Source: Deinococcus psychrotolerans (GTDB lineage: Bacteria > Deinococcota > Deinococci > Deinococcales > Deinococcaceae). From it: a DNA stretch of 64,000 nucleotides. The stretch spans positions 62,001-126,000 of the forward strand of contig NZ_CP034183.1 of the NCBI RefSeq assembly GCF_003860465.1. Direction: 5' to 3'. This document shows, piece after piece, positions 1 through 8,220 of this stretch (position 1 is the stretch's first letter; the number at the start of each line of letters is the position of its first letter). The notes beneath the pieces were generated by a model, which searched no databases, was not told the origin of the DNA, and was given only the letters and a program-made list of their open reading frames with translations. A program made the position numbers and the translations under genes.

Positions 1-1431
1 GGCTTTCCGATTACCTCGGACGGCGACTTTGAATGCGTTTCGCGCATTTCGCGGGAAGTGCGTGGGCCGATTATCTGTGCGCTGGCCCGCACCGCCCGCG
101 CCGATATCGAGCGGGCCGCGCAAGCGCTGGAAGCCGCCGATAAAAGCCGCATCCACGTGTTTACCAGTGCCAGCGCAGTGCAGATGCAGCACATGTTGCG
201 CAAGACGCCTGAGCAGGTCATCGAGTCGTCGATTGCGGCCGTCAAGTTGGCTTGCCAGTACACCAGTGACGTGGAATTTAGCGGTCAGGACGTCATGCGG
301 GCCGACTTTGACTTCGTGATCCAGCTCTACCTCGCCGCAATTGAGGCGGGCGCGACCGTTATCAATATTCCCGACACGGTGGGCTACGGCACTCCCGGGG
401 GATACGGCGCACTGATCGCCCGCGTACGCGACGAGATTGTGAAGGGCCGCAACGTCGAAATCAGTACCCACTGCCACGACGACCTCGGCATGGCGACGGC
501 CAACAGCTTGGCGGCCGTCGAAAACGGAGCGACCCAGATCGAATGCACCATCAACGGCATCGGAGAGCGGGCTGGAAACACCGCGCTGGAAGAAGTGGTA
601 ATGGCAATTCACACCCGCCGCGACCATTACCAATCCGAAACCGGGATTCGCACCCGCGAACTCTACCGGGTCTCCAAGTTGGTCAGCCGCCTGACCGGGA
701 TGCCAGTGCCGCCCAACAAGGCCGTGATTGGCGACAATGCTTTCGCGCACGAATCCGGCATTCACCAAGACGGCGTGCTCAAGCACAAAGAGACCTACGA
801 GATCATGAATGCCGAGCTGGTGGGCCGCGAGGCCGCTGTGATGGTGATGGGCAAGCACTCGGGCCGCGCCGCCTTCCGCAAAGCGCTGGCCGATCTGGGC
901 TACGACACCGACGGCCACAGTGATCACGGCTTTAACGATGAAGCGCTGAACGCTTTGTTCGTGCGTTTCAAGGAGTTGGCTGACCGCAAAGGCCAGATTT
1001 ACTCTGACGACCTCCACGCTTTGGTGGGCAGCAGCGTAGAGACCTCCGAGACCTTCAAATTGGAGCGCTTTCAGATTGCGATGGGCACCGACATGCAGCC
1101 GCTGGCTTATGTCAGGTTGCAAACGCCCGACGGGGTGCGCGAGGCCACTGCCACCGGAGACGGCTCGGTGGAAGCTATTTTTCACGCCATCAATGTCGCC
1201 ACCAGCATTGCCCCCGCGCTGGAGGTTTACCGCGTGCAGGCCGTGACCAAGGGCACTGAAGCGCTGGGCGAAGTCAGCGTGAGCGCCCGCTACGGCGAGA
1301 TGACCGTCAGCGGCAATGACGTGGCCTCGGACGTGGTGGAAGCCAGCGCCCGGGCGTGGCTGCGGGTAATCAATCACATCGTGGCCGGGCAGACCAAAGA
1401 GAAGTCGGCGGTGACGGCAGAAACGCCGTAA
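1..1431 (+). CDS. leuA: 2-isopropylmalate synthase, 5' end outside window
   Basis: The enzyme condenses acetyl-CoA with 2-oxoisovalerate, the first committed step of leucine synthesis. The frame is open from base 1, so the start lies upstream and the N-terminal part of the TIM barrel is missing. The metal-binding HCHDDLG motif is at 469-489, followed by [14 protein letters not shown]. The HESGIHQDG signature of the subdomain is near 750. From about 1020 onward the sequence fits the C-terminal LeuA regulatory domain that binds leucine in this family. A hairpin with a T-run follows the stop. Homocitrate and citramalate synthases are relatives, but the C-terminal domain and these motifs favour LeuA. 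Confidence 0.93.
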   Translation, partial: GFPITSDGDFECVSRISREVRGPIICALARTARADIERAAQALEAADKSRIHVFTSASAVQMQHMLRKTPEQVIESSIAAVKLACQYTSDVEFSGQDVMRADFDFVIQLYLAAIEAGATVINIPDTVGYGTPGGYGALIARVRDEIVKGRNVEISTHCHDDLGMATANSLAAVENGATQIECTINGIGERAGNTALEEVVMAIHTRRDHYQSETGIRTRELYRVSKLVSRLTGMPVPPNKAVIGDNAFAHESGIHQDGVLKHKETYEIMNAELVGREAAVMVMGKHSGRAAFRKALADLGYDTDGHSDHGFNDEALNALFVRFKELADRKGQIYSDDLHALVGSSVETSETFKLERFQIAMGTDMQPLAYVRLQTPDGVREATATGDGSVEAIFHAINVATSIAPALEVYRVQAVTKGTEALGEVSVSARYGEMTVSGNDVASDVVEASARAWLRVINHIVAGQTKEKSAVTAETP

Positions 1432-1448
1432 GAGTTTGAATTTACAAG

Positions 1449-1478
1449 GGGGCCGCGAGTGGGTGCGGCTCTTTTTTT
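1449..1478 (+). terminator. Rho-independent terminator after leuA
   Basis: A short GC stem (GGCCGC at 1451-1456 with GCGGCT at 1465-1470) is followed by C and seven T. It lies just past the leuA stop, with no gene until 1522. Confidence 0.75.
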
Positions 1479-1521
1479 GGTGGTGCTGAATCAGCGAGAG
1501 GGCAAGGTATCCTAGCTGAGC

Positions 1522-1908
1522 ATGGGGAAATTCATAACGTGGCCACAACTGCTGGTGTTCGATCTCTGCCTTGTTGTTTTTTGCGTATTTGCCGCAACAC
1601 AATCCAACTGGGGGCGTGTCGATGAATTGCCAGCTTGGTTCTGGGTCAATGTGACTCTTTTGATCGCCTATTCCGGATTTGCGATGGTCGAGAAGTCAAA
1701 TAGAGAGAAGGAAAAGAATACACTCAGCGTTCTAATTGGGGGTGTAAAACACGGCGTACTTTACTCCCTGCTTTTTATATCTTTTGACGCTCTTAACGAA
1801 GAAATCGAGCTGATTCGCAGCTTTTTCTTTTATTTCGTTTCAGGGATGCTGCTGAGCCTCATAGTATCTTTTGTTCGAGGGGAATTCTCCCGCAAGGAGC
1901 ATTTATGA
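1522..1908 (+). CDS. Small integral membrane protein, first of three paralogues
   Basis: Function unknown. The 128 residues are strongly hydrophobic, with about four membrane segments (around 10-28, 37-55, 75-92 and 98-118) and a charged loop near 60-70 (EKSNREKEKN). Residues 24-45 (FAATQ..WGR..ELPAWFW) match the same place in the proteins at 2215 and 2690, so the three look like diverged tandem copies. This copy is the most AT-rich. A TATCCT box lies 8 bases before the ATG. The stop overlaps the next ATG by 4 bases, so the two are probably translationally coupled. Confidence 0.7.
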   Translation: MGKFITWPQLLVFDLCLVVFCVFAATQSNWGRVDELPAWFWVNVTLLIAYSGFAMVEKSNREKEKNTLSVLIGGVKHGVLYSLLFISFDALNEEIELIRSFFFYFVSGMLLSLIVSFVRGEFSRKEHL

Positions 1909-2198
1909 TTCAAGAACTCGCCCTCCTCCACATCCGTCCCAACCAGACTGCCGAGTTTGAGGCGGCGTTTGCCGAGGCCCAAGCCATCATCAGTTCGATG
2001 GCTGGCTATGTCCGCCACGAGTTGCAAGTCTGTTTAGAAGACGACCACAAGTATGCTTTGTTCGTTTGGTGGGAAACGCTGGAAGACCATACCGAAGGCT
2101 TTCGTGGCAGCCCCGAATATCAGCAGTGGAGAACGTTGCTGCATCACTTTTATGACCCGTTCCCGGTAGTGGAGCATTACAAACAGGTTTTCCTGTGA
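1905..2198 (+). CDS. Antibiotic biosynthesis monooxygenase (ABM)-type small protein
   Basis: A 97-residue protein with the ferredoxin-like ABM fold pattern: MIQELALLHIRPNQ, then an aromatic FVWWETLEDH strand-helix and SPEYQQWRTLL. Family members are dimeric heme-free monooxygenases or related stress proteins, and the substrate cannot be read from sequence. The start overlaps the upstream membrane gene (ATGA), and the next membrane paralogue begins 16 bases after its stop, so all three may be co-transcribed. Confidence 0.75.
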   Translation: MIQELALLHIRPNQTAEFEAAFAEAQAIISSMAGYVRHELQVCLEDDHKYALFVWWETLEDHTEGFRGSPEYQQWRTLLHHFYDPFPVVEHYKQVFL

Positions 2199-2214
2199 GG
2201 GCGAAAACTAACGT

Positions 2215-2595
2215 ATGAAACTCTGGCCCCGTTTATTGGCCGTCTGTGCCTTACTGGCTGTCAGTCTGCTGTTCGCCACACAAGGCCAACTCGGGCGCGT
2301 AGGTGAATTACCGCTGTGGTACTGGGCGATTTTTGCATTATTGGCAGCTCTGTCATTTTGGCAAATTCTTCGGCAGCCCCTTGACTCTCTCCAAGGCCGT
2401 GCGCGAGGTGTTTGGTTTGGCTCGGCGTTTGGCGTGATGATGTTCCTTCTAAACCTCTCCGAACAAGTCCTCAAATCTCACCCTGACTGGGGGAAACCTT
2501 TTTTCACGGGCGCGTTTGTGGGCCTTCTCATGGGCTGGATTTACAGCTACAGCGGACAGAAGCGGAGCGGGCTGGAGCGTGGAAAGCAGGGTTAA
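2215..2595 (+). CDS. Small integral membrane protein, second paralogue
   Basis: Function unknown. 126 residues with about four hydrophobic segments. FATQGQLGRVGELPLWYW near residue 20 repeats the motif of the 1522 and 2690 proteins. The C-terminus is short and basic (GQKRSGLERGKQG). It is placed 16 bases after the ABM-type gene and probably read with it. The shared motif between the first two helices is the only visible clue to a common role. Confidence 0.7.
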   Translation: MKLWPRLLAVCALLAVSLLFATQGQLGRVGELPLWYWAIFALLAALSFWQILRQPLDSLQGRARGVWFGSAFGVMMFLLNLSEQVLKSHPDWGKPFFTGAFVGLLMGWIYSYSGQKRSGLERGKQG

Positions 2596-2689
2596 AGTTT
2601 TACGGTAGTTTCTTTTTAGGCCGCCAGCAACCACCACAAAGGGCAAATGAACAGGGTAAGCCGCATCCTCAGCAGCTAGACTGCTTTTT

Positions 2690-3055
2690 ATGACTCCACT
2701 TCTCCGTATCGCTCTCATCGCTGCCGTCATCATGGCAGCGCTCAATATTTTCTTTGCGGCGGGCCAGTTCGGCGGCCTGAGCGCTTTGCCGCTGTGGTTT
2801 TATTTGGGGCAATTCTTGCTGTTTCCGGCTTTCATCTTCAACGTCCAGCTTTTTCCCCAGGCCAGCAACACACCCGATTTTGCCCGGCGGGTGGGCCTCT
2901 ACGCGCTGGGGTGGGCGCTGCCGTTCGGCGTCTACAAGCTCAGTCAGGACATGCTCTCGCCCGCCTTCAGCCTCGGCGTCAGCTTGATGACCTTGCTGGT
3001 GACTTGCTTGCTGTTCGGCGTGGTGATGTCTTTTTTGCGCCGGCCCCAGCAGTAA
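2690..3055 (+). CDS. Small integral membrane protein, third paralogue
   Basis: Function unknown. 121 residues and about four hydrophobic segments. FAAGQFGGLSALPLWFYLG near residue 22 aligns with the motif in the proteins at 1522 and 2215. It has its own promoter: TAGACT at 2677-2682 lies 7 bases before the ATG, the leaderless layout, so it need not depend on the upstream pair. Confidence 0.68.
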   Translation: MTPLLRIALIAAVIMAALNIFFAAGQFGGLSALPLWFYLGQFLLFPAFIFNVQLFPQASNTPDFARRVGLYALGWALPFGVYKLSQDMLSPAFSLGVSLMTLLVTCLLFGVVMSFLRRPQQ

Positions 3056-3130
3056 AGTTCTCGGCATGAAAGAGGGCCAAGCGTAGCTTCCCGCGCAGTT
3101 TTTCTCCGCGCCCGCTGCTTAAAGTAAGCC

Positions 3131-4123
3131 ATGAAACGCTTGCTTTGGCTGGCCCCGATGGTTCTGACCGCCTGCGTGCCCCGCGCTGCCGCTTTCGATC
3201 CGGCCAAGATGCCTGACCCCGCCGCCTTGGGACCGAACAATGCGGTCACCGAGTGGTGGTATGTCTCCGGCTACCTCCCTGAAACCAAGCAGGCTTTTCA
3301 CTGGGCGCAGTTCAAGGTCAATTACAAAGGCATTCCTTATTTTGCGTCGCATCTGGCCATGACCGATTTAAATACCGACAAAGTCACCTTTCTGGAGCAG
3401 GGCCAGCAAGACGCCAAGTTCTCGTTCCCACCGCTGAAGGTCAGTCAGGGCGACTGGACATTGACCCAGAGTGCCAACGCGCCAACCGCGCCGTTTAAGC
3501 TGGACGCTGGCCCGCTCCAACTCACCCTGACGCCGCAAAAAGGGCCAGTGGTGCATCCGCCCGGCTACTCCGGCACGCCCGAAACGGGTCAGTTGTATTA
3601 CCAGAGCGTGACCCGGTTGGCCGTCAGCGGCACGATTGAGGGCCAGCCCGCCAGCGGCACGGCCTGGTTCGACCACCAGTGGGGCGATCAGCAACCGGGC
3701 CGCGATTCGCTATGGGACTGGTTCGGCGTGCACCTCTCGGACGGCTCGGATTTGATGCTCTACCGCGTCAAGAAGTTGGACGGCACCGTCGTTCAGCTGG
3801 CTGGTTCTGAAGTCAGCCCGGACGGGGTGGCCCGCGCTGTCGGCAACGTCACCATGACGCCGCAGCGGACGTGGGTTTCACCGTCTGGGCGCGGTTACAC
3901 CCTCGATTGGAAAGTCAGTTCAGACCGGGGCGATTTGACGCTGAGCGCCATCAACGACAGTCAGGAGTTGCTCTCCAAGACGACCTCAATCGCTTATTGG
4001 GAAGGACCGATCACCGGCAGCGGCACCTGGGGCGGGGCCGCCGTCAAGGTCGAAGGCATGGGCGAATTTGTCGGTGGCGTGCTGACCAAAGCCGAGGGTG
4101 GACTGTTCGGATCAAAGGAATAA
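3131..4123 (+). CDS. Predicted lipoprotein, CrtC/AttH-like lipocalin fold
   Basis: A 330-residue exported protein. A short hydrophobic leader ends in a lipobox (LTAC, Cys15), so it is probably a lipid-anchored envelope protein. NAVTEWWYVSGYL near residue 40 and GTAWFDHQWGDQ near residue 180 are hallmarks of the hydroxyneurosporene synthase (CrtC)/AttH family, which has tandem lipocalin-like barrels. Annotations for this family range from carotenoid 1,2-hydratase to predicted secreted hydrolase. Nothing nearby is carotenogenic, so I infer no substrate. TAAAGT lies 5 bases before the ATG. Confidence 0.8.
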   Translation: MKRLLWLAPMVLTACVPRAAAFDPAKMPDPAALGPNNAVTEWWYVSGYLPETKQAFHWAQFKVNYKGIPYFASHLAMTDLNTDKVTFLEQGQQDAKFSFPPLKVSQGDWTLTQSANAPTAPFKLDAGPLQLTLTPQKGPVVHPPGYSGTPETGQLYYQSVTRLAVSGTIEGQPASGTAWFDHQWGDQQPGRDSLWDWFGVHLSDGSDLMLYRVKKLDGTVVQLAGSEVSPDGVARAVGNVTMTPQRTWVSPSGRGYTLDWKVSSDRGDLTLSAINDSQELLSKTTSIAYWEGPITGSGTWGGAAVKVEGMGEFVGGVLTKAEGGLFGSKE

Positions 4124-4147
4124 GGGCCAGCTGGTAAGCTCAGCGCC

Positions 4148-4840
4148 ATGAAGCTACTCGGCATCATCGGCGGCATGTCTTGGACATCGACAGCAGAGTA
4201 TTACCGCCTTCTCAACGGCGAAGTAGCCCGGCAGCGCGGCGGTCTTCACTCGGCGCGGCTGCTGATTCACAGCGTTGACTTTGCCCAGATCGCGGCCCTG
4301 CAAACAAGCGGGCAGTGGCACGAAGCGGGTGAACTGCTGGCCGAGGTGGCACGCGGCTTAGAGCGGGCCGGCGCGGACGGCGTGCTGCTGGCGACCAACA
4401 CCATGCACAAAGTCGCGCCCCAGATCGAGGCGGCCATTTCGTTGCCGTTTTTCCACATTGCCGACTCGGTGGGTCGCCGCCTTCAGGAAGCGGGGGTGAA
4501 GCGGGCTGGCCTGCTGGGCACCGCCTTTACGATGGAGCAGGACTTTTACAAAGACCGCCTGCACCAGCAGTACGGTCTAGAGGTGTTGGTGCCAGACGAA
4601 GCGGGCCGTGCGGATGTTCACCGAATCATTTTCGATGAGCTGTGCCAAAACCTCATCACCGACGAGTCGCGCCAGATTTACCGCCGCCAGATGGCCGAGT
4701 TGGTCGGGCGCGGAGCGCAGGCCATCATCTTGGGCTGCACCGAAATCACCTTATTGGTCGGCGCGGGTGATGTCAGCGTGCCGGTCTTTGACACGTCAGC
4801 GATTCACGTCGAGGACGCCGCACGGTTCATGCTGGGTTAA
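4148..4840 (+). CDS. Aspartate/glutamate racemase family, YgeA-type
   Basis: A 230-residue racemase-fold protein that interconverts amino-acid enantiomers through two facing acid/base residues. The N-terminus KLLGIIGGMSW and the ends of the two half-domains are clear. The first active-site residue is Thr83 (LATNTMHK) and the second is Cys197 (ILGCTEI). Thr/Cys in place of the usual Cys/Cys is the arrangement reported for E. coli YgeA, an L-Asp/L-Glu-specific racemase, and the numbering agrees. TAAGCT lies 7 bases before the ATG. Substrate preference is inferred. Confidence 0.88.
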   Translation: MKLLGIIGGMSWTSTAEYYRLLNGEVARQRGGLHSARLLIHSVDFAQIAALQTSGQWHEAGELLAEVARGLERAGADGVLLATNTMHKVAPQIEAAISLPFFHIADSVGRRLQEAGVKRAGLLGTAFTMEQDFYKDRLHQQYGLEVLVPDEAGRADVHRIIFDELCQNLITDESRQIYRRQMAELVGRGAQAIILGCTEITLLVGAGDVSVPVFDTSAIHVEDAARFMLG

Positions 4841-4895
4841 GCCGCGTTGCCCAAATCTCCATCCGGGCAGCGCCAGCTTGACCTAAGGTTTGGGC

Positions 4896-5099
4896 ATGAA
4901 TCCAGATCAAACCGACCAATCTAGAACTGATCAGCCCAGCGGCGAAATTGTGCAGTCCAGCTTGCCGGAGCAGCACCCAGATGTGGTGGAGGTGCCTGAA
5001 AGCGACCCCCAAAACGAGACGCCCACCGACACCGCCGCCAAGTTGCAGCAGCACGCCGCCAGCGCCACCGAACTGATTCCCAGTGACGAAGACGGCTGA
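4896..5099 (+). CDS. Small acidic hypothetical protein
   Basis: 67 residues, rich in Asp, Glu, Gln and Pro, without hydrophobic segments; probably disordered. The ATG at 4896 is preferred because TAAGGT sits 6 bases upstream (leaderless). A TTG two codons earlier is possible. No family recognised. A hairpin with a short T-run follows at 5138. Confidence 0.5.
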   Translation: MNPDQTDQSRTDQPSGEIVQSSLPEQHPDVVEVPESDPQNETPTDTAAKLQQHAASATELIPSDEDG

Positions 5100-5137
5100 G
5101 TCCAGCGTCTAAGGAGTCAAAGAAAAAGAGCGTTTGG

Positions 5138-5178
5138 AAGGGCTAGCTGAGTGTGCTTTTGATTCAGCCAGCCCTTTT
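5138..5178. terminator. Hairpin terminator between convergent genes
   Basis: 13-base arms at 5138-5150 and 5164-5176 with one mismatch. The plus strand continues as TTTTC. It lies between the small gene ending at 5099 and lysA on the other strand, so it may serve both. Confidence 0.6.
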
Positions 5179-5188
5179 CACAAATGCT

Positions 5189-6322
5189 TTAAAGTTCCGC
5201 CGCCCAAATCGCCTCTGGGCCTTCACGCTGCCGGATAACTTGCCACGAGCCGTCCCACAGCACTTCGGCGGGGCGCGGACGGCTCAGATAATTGCTGCTC
5301 ATGGCCGCGCCATAAGCGCCCGCTTCCAGCAGAGCCAGCACGCCGCCGCGCTGAGGGGTGGGGAGCGGCACGTCGTGGGCCAAGACATCACCGCTTTCGC
5401 AGGCGGGGCCAGCCAGGTCATACGGTTTGGTCTGGTCGCCTTGCCACAGCGCTCTAATCGGCTGAACCGCGCCGTAAAGCATGGGCCGAATCAGCTCGGT
5501 CATGCCAGCGTCCAGCAAAACAAAATCGCGGCCCGTCTGCTTGCTTCCCACCACGGTGCTCAGCAGCACGCCCGCTCCCGCCACCAAATATCGGCCCGGC
5601 TCGGCCCACAGCTGTGCGCCGAACACCTCAGCCGCTTGCCGAGCTTGTCCAGCAATGCCGTGCAGGTCGGCGTCCAAGCTCCACCCGCCGCCCACGTCCA
5701 GCACTTCCAATTCGCCCACGCTGGGGCGCAGCTCGCTGAGTTTGGCAAAGGCCGCCGCGAAGTCGCCCGCGTCACGGATGGCGCTGCCGATATGCACATG
5801 CAGGCCGCGTGCGGTGTGGCCTGCCGCTTTCAGTGCCTCCACTACGGCGGCAACCTCACTGAGCGGCACGCCGAATTTGCTGCTGCCCGCGCCGGTGGCG
5901 AGGTGGTCGTGGGTGCTGACGCTCAGCGCCGGATTGACCCTGACGAGCGCCCTTGAACTTGGCGGCAACAGCGCCACTTCCTCGCCCCGATCCACGATGA
6001 AGGTCGCGCCCAAACGGCCACCTTCAGCGTATTCCTCATCCGATTTGGCGGGGCCGTTGACCAAAATGTGTTCGCCGGACGCGCCCGCCTTGACCGCCCG
6101 CGCCAGTTCCCCGGCGCTGACACATTCAAAGCCCACGCCCGCCGAGCGAAAGCGCCGCAGCAAACTGAGATTCGGATTGGCTTTCATGGCATAAAAAATT
6201 CGGGTGTCGGTGAAGGCTGCCCGCACACCTGCCAGCGCGGCGTCCAACTCGGCGGCGTCGTAGACATACAGCGGCGTGCTGAAGCGCTGGGCGGCTTCCA
6301 AAAGTTGGGTGTCGTTGAGCAT
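5189..6322 (-). CDS. lysA: Diaminopimelate decarboxylase family
   Basis: A fold III PLP decarboxylase of 377 residues. PLP lysine is Lys47 (FYAMKANPN). HIGS is at 178-181, GGG at 211-213, EPGR at 241-244, and CESGD at 308-312 supplies the partner-chain active-site Cys. In the DAP route it turns meso-DAP into lysine. Deinococcus is known to make lysine by the aminoadipate route and to have ornithine in its wall, so the real substrate may differ. The start at 6322 (MLNDTQLL) is chosen because homology begins there; an in-frame start 10 codons upstream exists. Confidence 0.87.
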   Translation of the reverse strand: MLNDTQLLEAAQRFSTPLYVYDAAELDAALAGVRAAFTDTRIFYAMKANPNLSLLRRFRSAGVGFECVSAGELARAVKAGASGEHILVNGPAKSDEEYAEGGRLGATFIVDRGEEVALLPPSSRALVRVNPALSVSTHDHLATGAGSSKFGVPLSEVAAVVEALKAAGHTARGLHVHIGSAIRDAGDFAAAFAKLSELRPSVGELEVLDVGGGWSLDADLHGIAGQARQAAEVFGAQLWAEPGRYLVAGAGVLLSTVVGSKQTGRDFVLLDAGMTELIRPMLYGAVQPIRALWQGDQTKPYDLAGPACESGDVLAHDVPLPTPQRGGVLALLEAGAYGAAMSSNYLSRPRPAEVLWDGSWQVIRQREGPEAIWAAEL

Positions 6323-6403
6323 GCCGCACAGTGTAGCCAGTGGCGGCGTCACTGTTGTTCAACTCACCCCAACCTGTCAGCCGTCCTGTTACACTTCAAA
6401 GTT

Positions 6404-7528
6404 ATGACGGCTACGGCAAAACGGACAACTCAGGGCATCAAACCGGGCGGACGGGTGCTGTGCGCCATGTCCGGCGGCGTGGACAGCAGCGTAAGCGCCG
6501 CGCTGCTCAAAGAACAGGGCTTTGCGGTGATCGGCGCGATGATGCGTTTCTGGCCCGACGACAAGCGCAGCGACACCTTCGACACTTGCTGCTCACCCGA
6601 CGCCGCCTACGAAGCCCGCCGCGTGGCCGAGCAAGTCGGCGTGCCCTTTTACCTGCTGGACTACCGCGAGCAGTTTCAGCGCCACATCGTCGGCCCCTTT
6701 CTGGCCGAATACGCGGCTGGGCGTACGCCGAATCCCTGCGTCAATTGCAACACCAAAGTCAAATTCGACGAGCTGGTCAAAAAGGCCAAGATGCTCGGCT
6801 GCGATTACGTGGCAACCGGCCACTATGTCAAGCGCGTCGAGGAAGAAAGCGGCGCGGTGGCCTTTCACCGGGGCGACGACCCGCGCAAAGACCAGACCTA
6901 CTTTTTGTGGGGCACGCCGCGCGACGCTTTGCCGTATATCCTCTTTCCGGTGGGAGAGATGGAAAAGCCCCGCGTGCGCGAGATCGCCGAGCAGCATGGC
7001 CTGCTGACCGCCCAGAAAGCTGAGAGCCAGAACATCTGCTTCGTGCCGGGCACCGTCCAGGACTTTGTGGCCGAGTACGTGCCGCAGCAGTCCGGCCAGA
7101 TGCGCGACATCCACACGGGCGAAGTAGTGGGCGAACATCTGGGCACTCAGTTCTTCACGCTGGGTCAGAAGAAGGGACTGGGCCTCTTTCAGTCGCACCT
7201 CGTCCGGCACGTGGTTCACCTGGAAGTAGGCAGCAACACCGTCTGGGTCGGCGAATACGAGGACTGCTTGTGGAAGGGCCTCAAGGCGCTGACGCCCAAT
7301 TACCTGATCGACCTCACCGACTTGCCGAGCGAGCTGGAAGTGCAGGTGCGCTACCGAACCGCGCCGGTCAGGGCACGGGTGCTGCACGCTGACGAACACG
7401 GCTTTGAATTGGAATTTGACGAACCCCAATTCGCGGTGGCTCCTGGCCAAAGCGCTGTGTTGTACGCGGGGCCCAAGCTGCTGGGCGGTGGGTTGATTGC
7501 CGATCACGTGCGGGCGCTGCCTGTTTAA
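6404..7528 (+). CDS. mnmA: tRNA-specific 2-thiouridylase MnmA
   Basis: Adds sulfur to U34 of Lys, Glu and Gln tRNAs. 374 residues, near the usual length. The PP-loop SGGVDSS at 23-29 binds ATP. Cys115 (NPCVNCN) and Cys212 (ESQNICFVPG) are the catalytic pair that takes and transfers persulfide sulfur. The C-terminal beta-barrel is present. The ATG at 6404 is chosen although the frame stays open far upstream, because TACACT lies 8 bases before it and homology starts there. The promoter region overlaps the divergent lysA start. Confidence 0.95.
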   Translation: MTATAKRTTQGIKPGGRVLCAMSGGVDSSVSAALLKEQGFAVIGAMMRFWPDDKRSDTFDTCCSPDAAYEARRVAEQVGVPFYLLDYREQFQRHIVGPFLAEYAAGRTPNPCVNCNTKVKFDELVKKAKMLGCDYVATGHYVKRVEEESGAVAFHRGDDPRKDQTYFLWGTPRDALPYILFPVGEMEKPRVREIAEQHGLLTAQKAESQNICFVPGTVQDFVAEYVPQQSGQMRDIHTGEVVGEHLGTQFFTLGQKKGLGLFQSHLVRHVVHLEVGSNTVWVGEYEDCLWKGLKALTPNYLIDLTDLPSELEVQVRYRTAPVRARVLHADEHGFELEFDEPQFAVAPGQSAVLYAGPKLLGGGLIADHVRALPV

Positions 7529-7573
7529 TTTGCGTTTGGGTTAGGGCTTTGGATTCTTTGCTTTCGCGTTAGC

Positions 7574-7824
7574 TGCCCCTCCCCCCAACCCCCTCCCCGG
7601 TGGTGAGGGGGAGCGAGTCGCTGCGCTCGGCACTGTGTCTGCGCGGCGTGACTTGTGGGCATTCCCTCCCGCGTTCTCCACGGCTGGGGCTCCGGTTCCG
7701 TTCTGGCCGCCGCGTTGTGTATCTGTTTAGCTCGGGACGTTGGAAGAGGAAGGTCGACTCCAAAAAGAGAATGAATCAGGTTTTCGGCTCCTCCTCCTTG
7801 AGGGGGGAGGCTGGGTGGGGGTGA
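7574..7824. mobile_element. MITE-like intergenic repeat element
   Basis: About 250 bases bounded by C-rich/G-rich imperfect terminal inverted repeats: CCCCTCCCCCCAACCCCCTC on the left and its approximate complement at 7797-7824. There is no plausible gene inside, though short open frames exist. It looks like a non-autonomous dispersed repeat sitting between mnmA and a decayed gene. Boundaries and family are uncertain. Other genomic copies would be needed to confirm it. Confidence 0.4.
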
Positions 7825-7845
7825 ACCGCAAACGCCCTCCCAGCG

Positions 7846-8220
7846 TCAGTTTTTGGCCATCGCCTTTTTAAAATCTGCATAAATTGCCAGCACAACTATG
7901 TAAGGATTACCTTCTTCATTCTTGAATGATCTGAGTGCGTCCTTTTGGTCAAGTTTGAGTATCTCAGATAAGTATTCTAGAAAATGCTGAGAGTCAGAAT
8001 ATCTCTAAAACTCTGACTCTCAGCTTTGTTATGTGGCTTGATATGATGGTGAGTGAAAGCAAAATGGCAGCCATCTAGAAAGGCAATTTCTTGTTCATAG
8101 CTGCCATTAAGCGTATATCAGTACGGCTTTTCTATAACAGTTTCAAAAAGATCGACCAGTATCAATTCTTCTGATAGAATCATCAGTTTCCGCAATAATG
8201 TTAGGCCAGTTGTTTAATTT
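7846..8220 (-). pseudogene. Decayed AT-rich gene downstream of ftsY
   Basis: Reading the minus strand gives one protein-like text spread over three frames. First LNNWPNIIAETDDSIRRID, which shifts at a T-run near 8136. Then ETVIEKPY, an in-frame TGA, and YTLNGSYEQEIAFLDGCHFAF. After a second shift near a hairpin (7986-8024) comes FLEYLSEILKLDQKDALRSF and a tail ending AIYADFKKAMAKN and TGA at 7846. At least two frameshifts and one nonsense codon show it is dead. The family is not recognised. It is far more AT-rich than ftsY beside it, which suggests imported DNA. Confidence 0.65.
7986..8024. repeat. Perfect 13-bp inverted repeat, hairpin
   Basis: GCTGAGAGTCAGA at 7986-7998 pairs exactly with 8012-8024 across a 13-base loop. 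It lies inside the decayed gene at its second frameshift. Short T-runs on both sides mean it could end transcription from ftsY, though it is about 200 bases past the ftsY stop. Confidence 0.6.

Noticed and set aside
5153..5956. Long plus-strand open frame opposite lysA
   Set aside because: It is a mirror of the lysA codon pattern; its translation has no protein-like motifs, while the minus strand has all LysA motifs.
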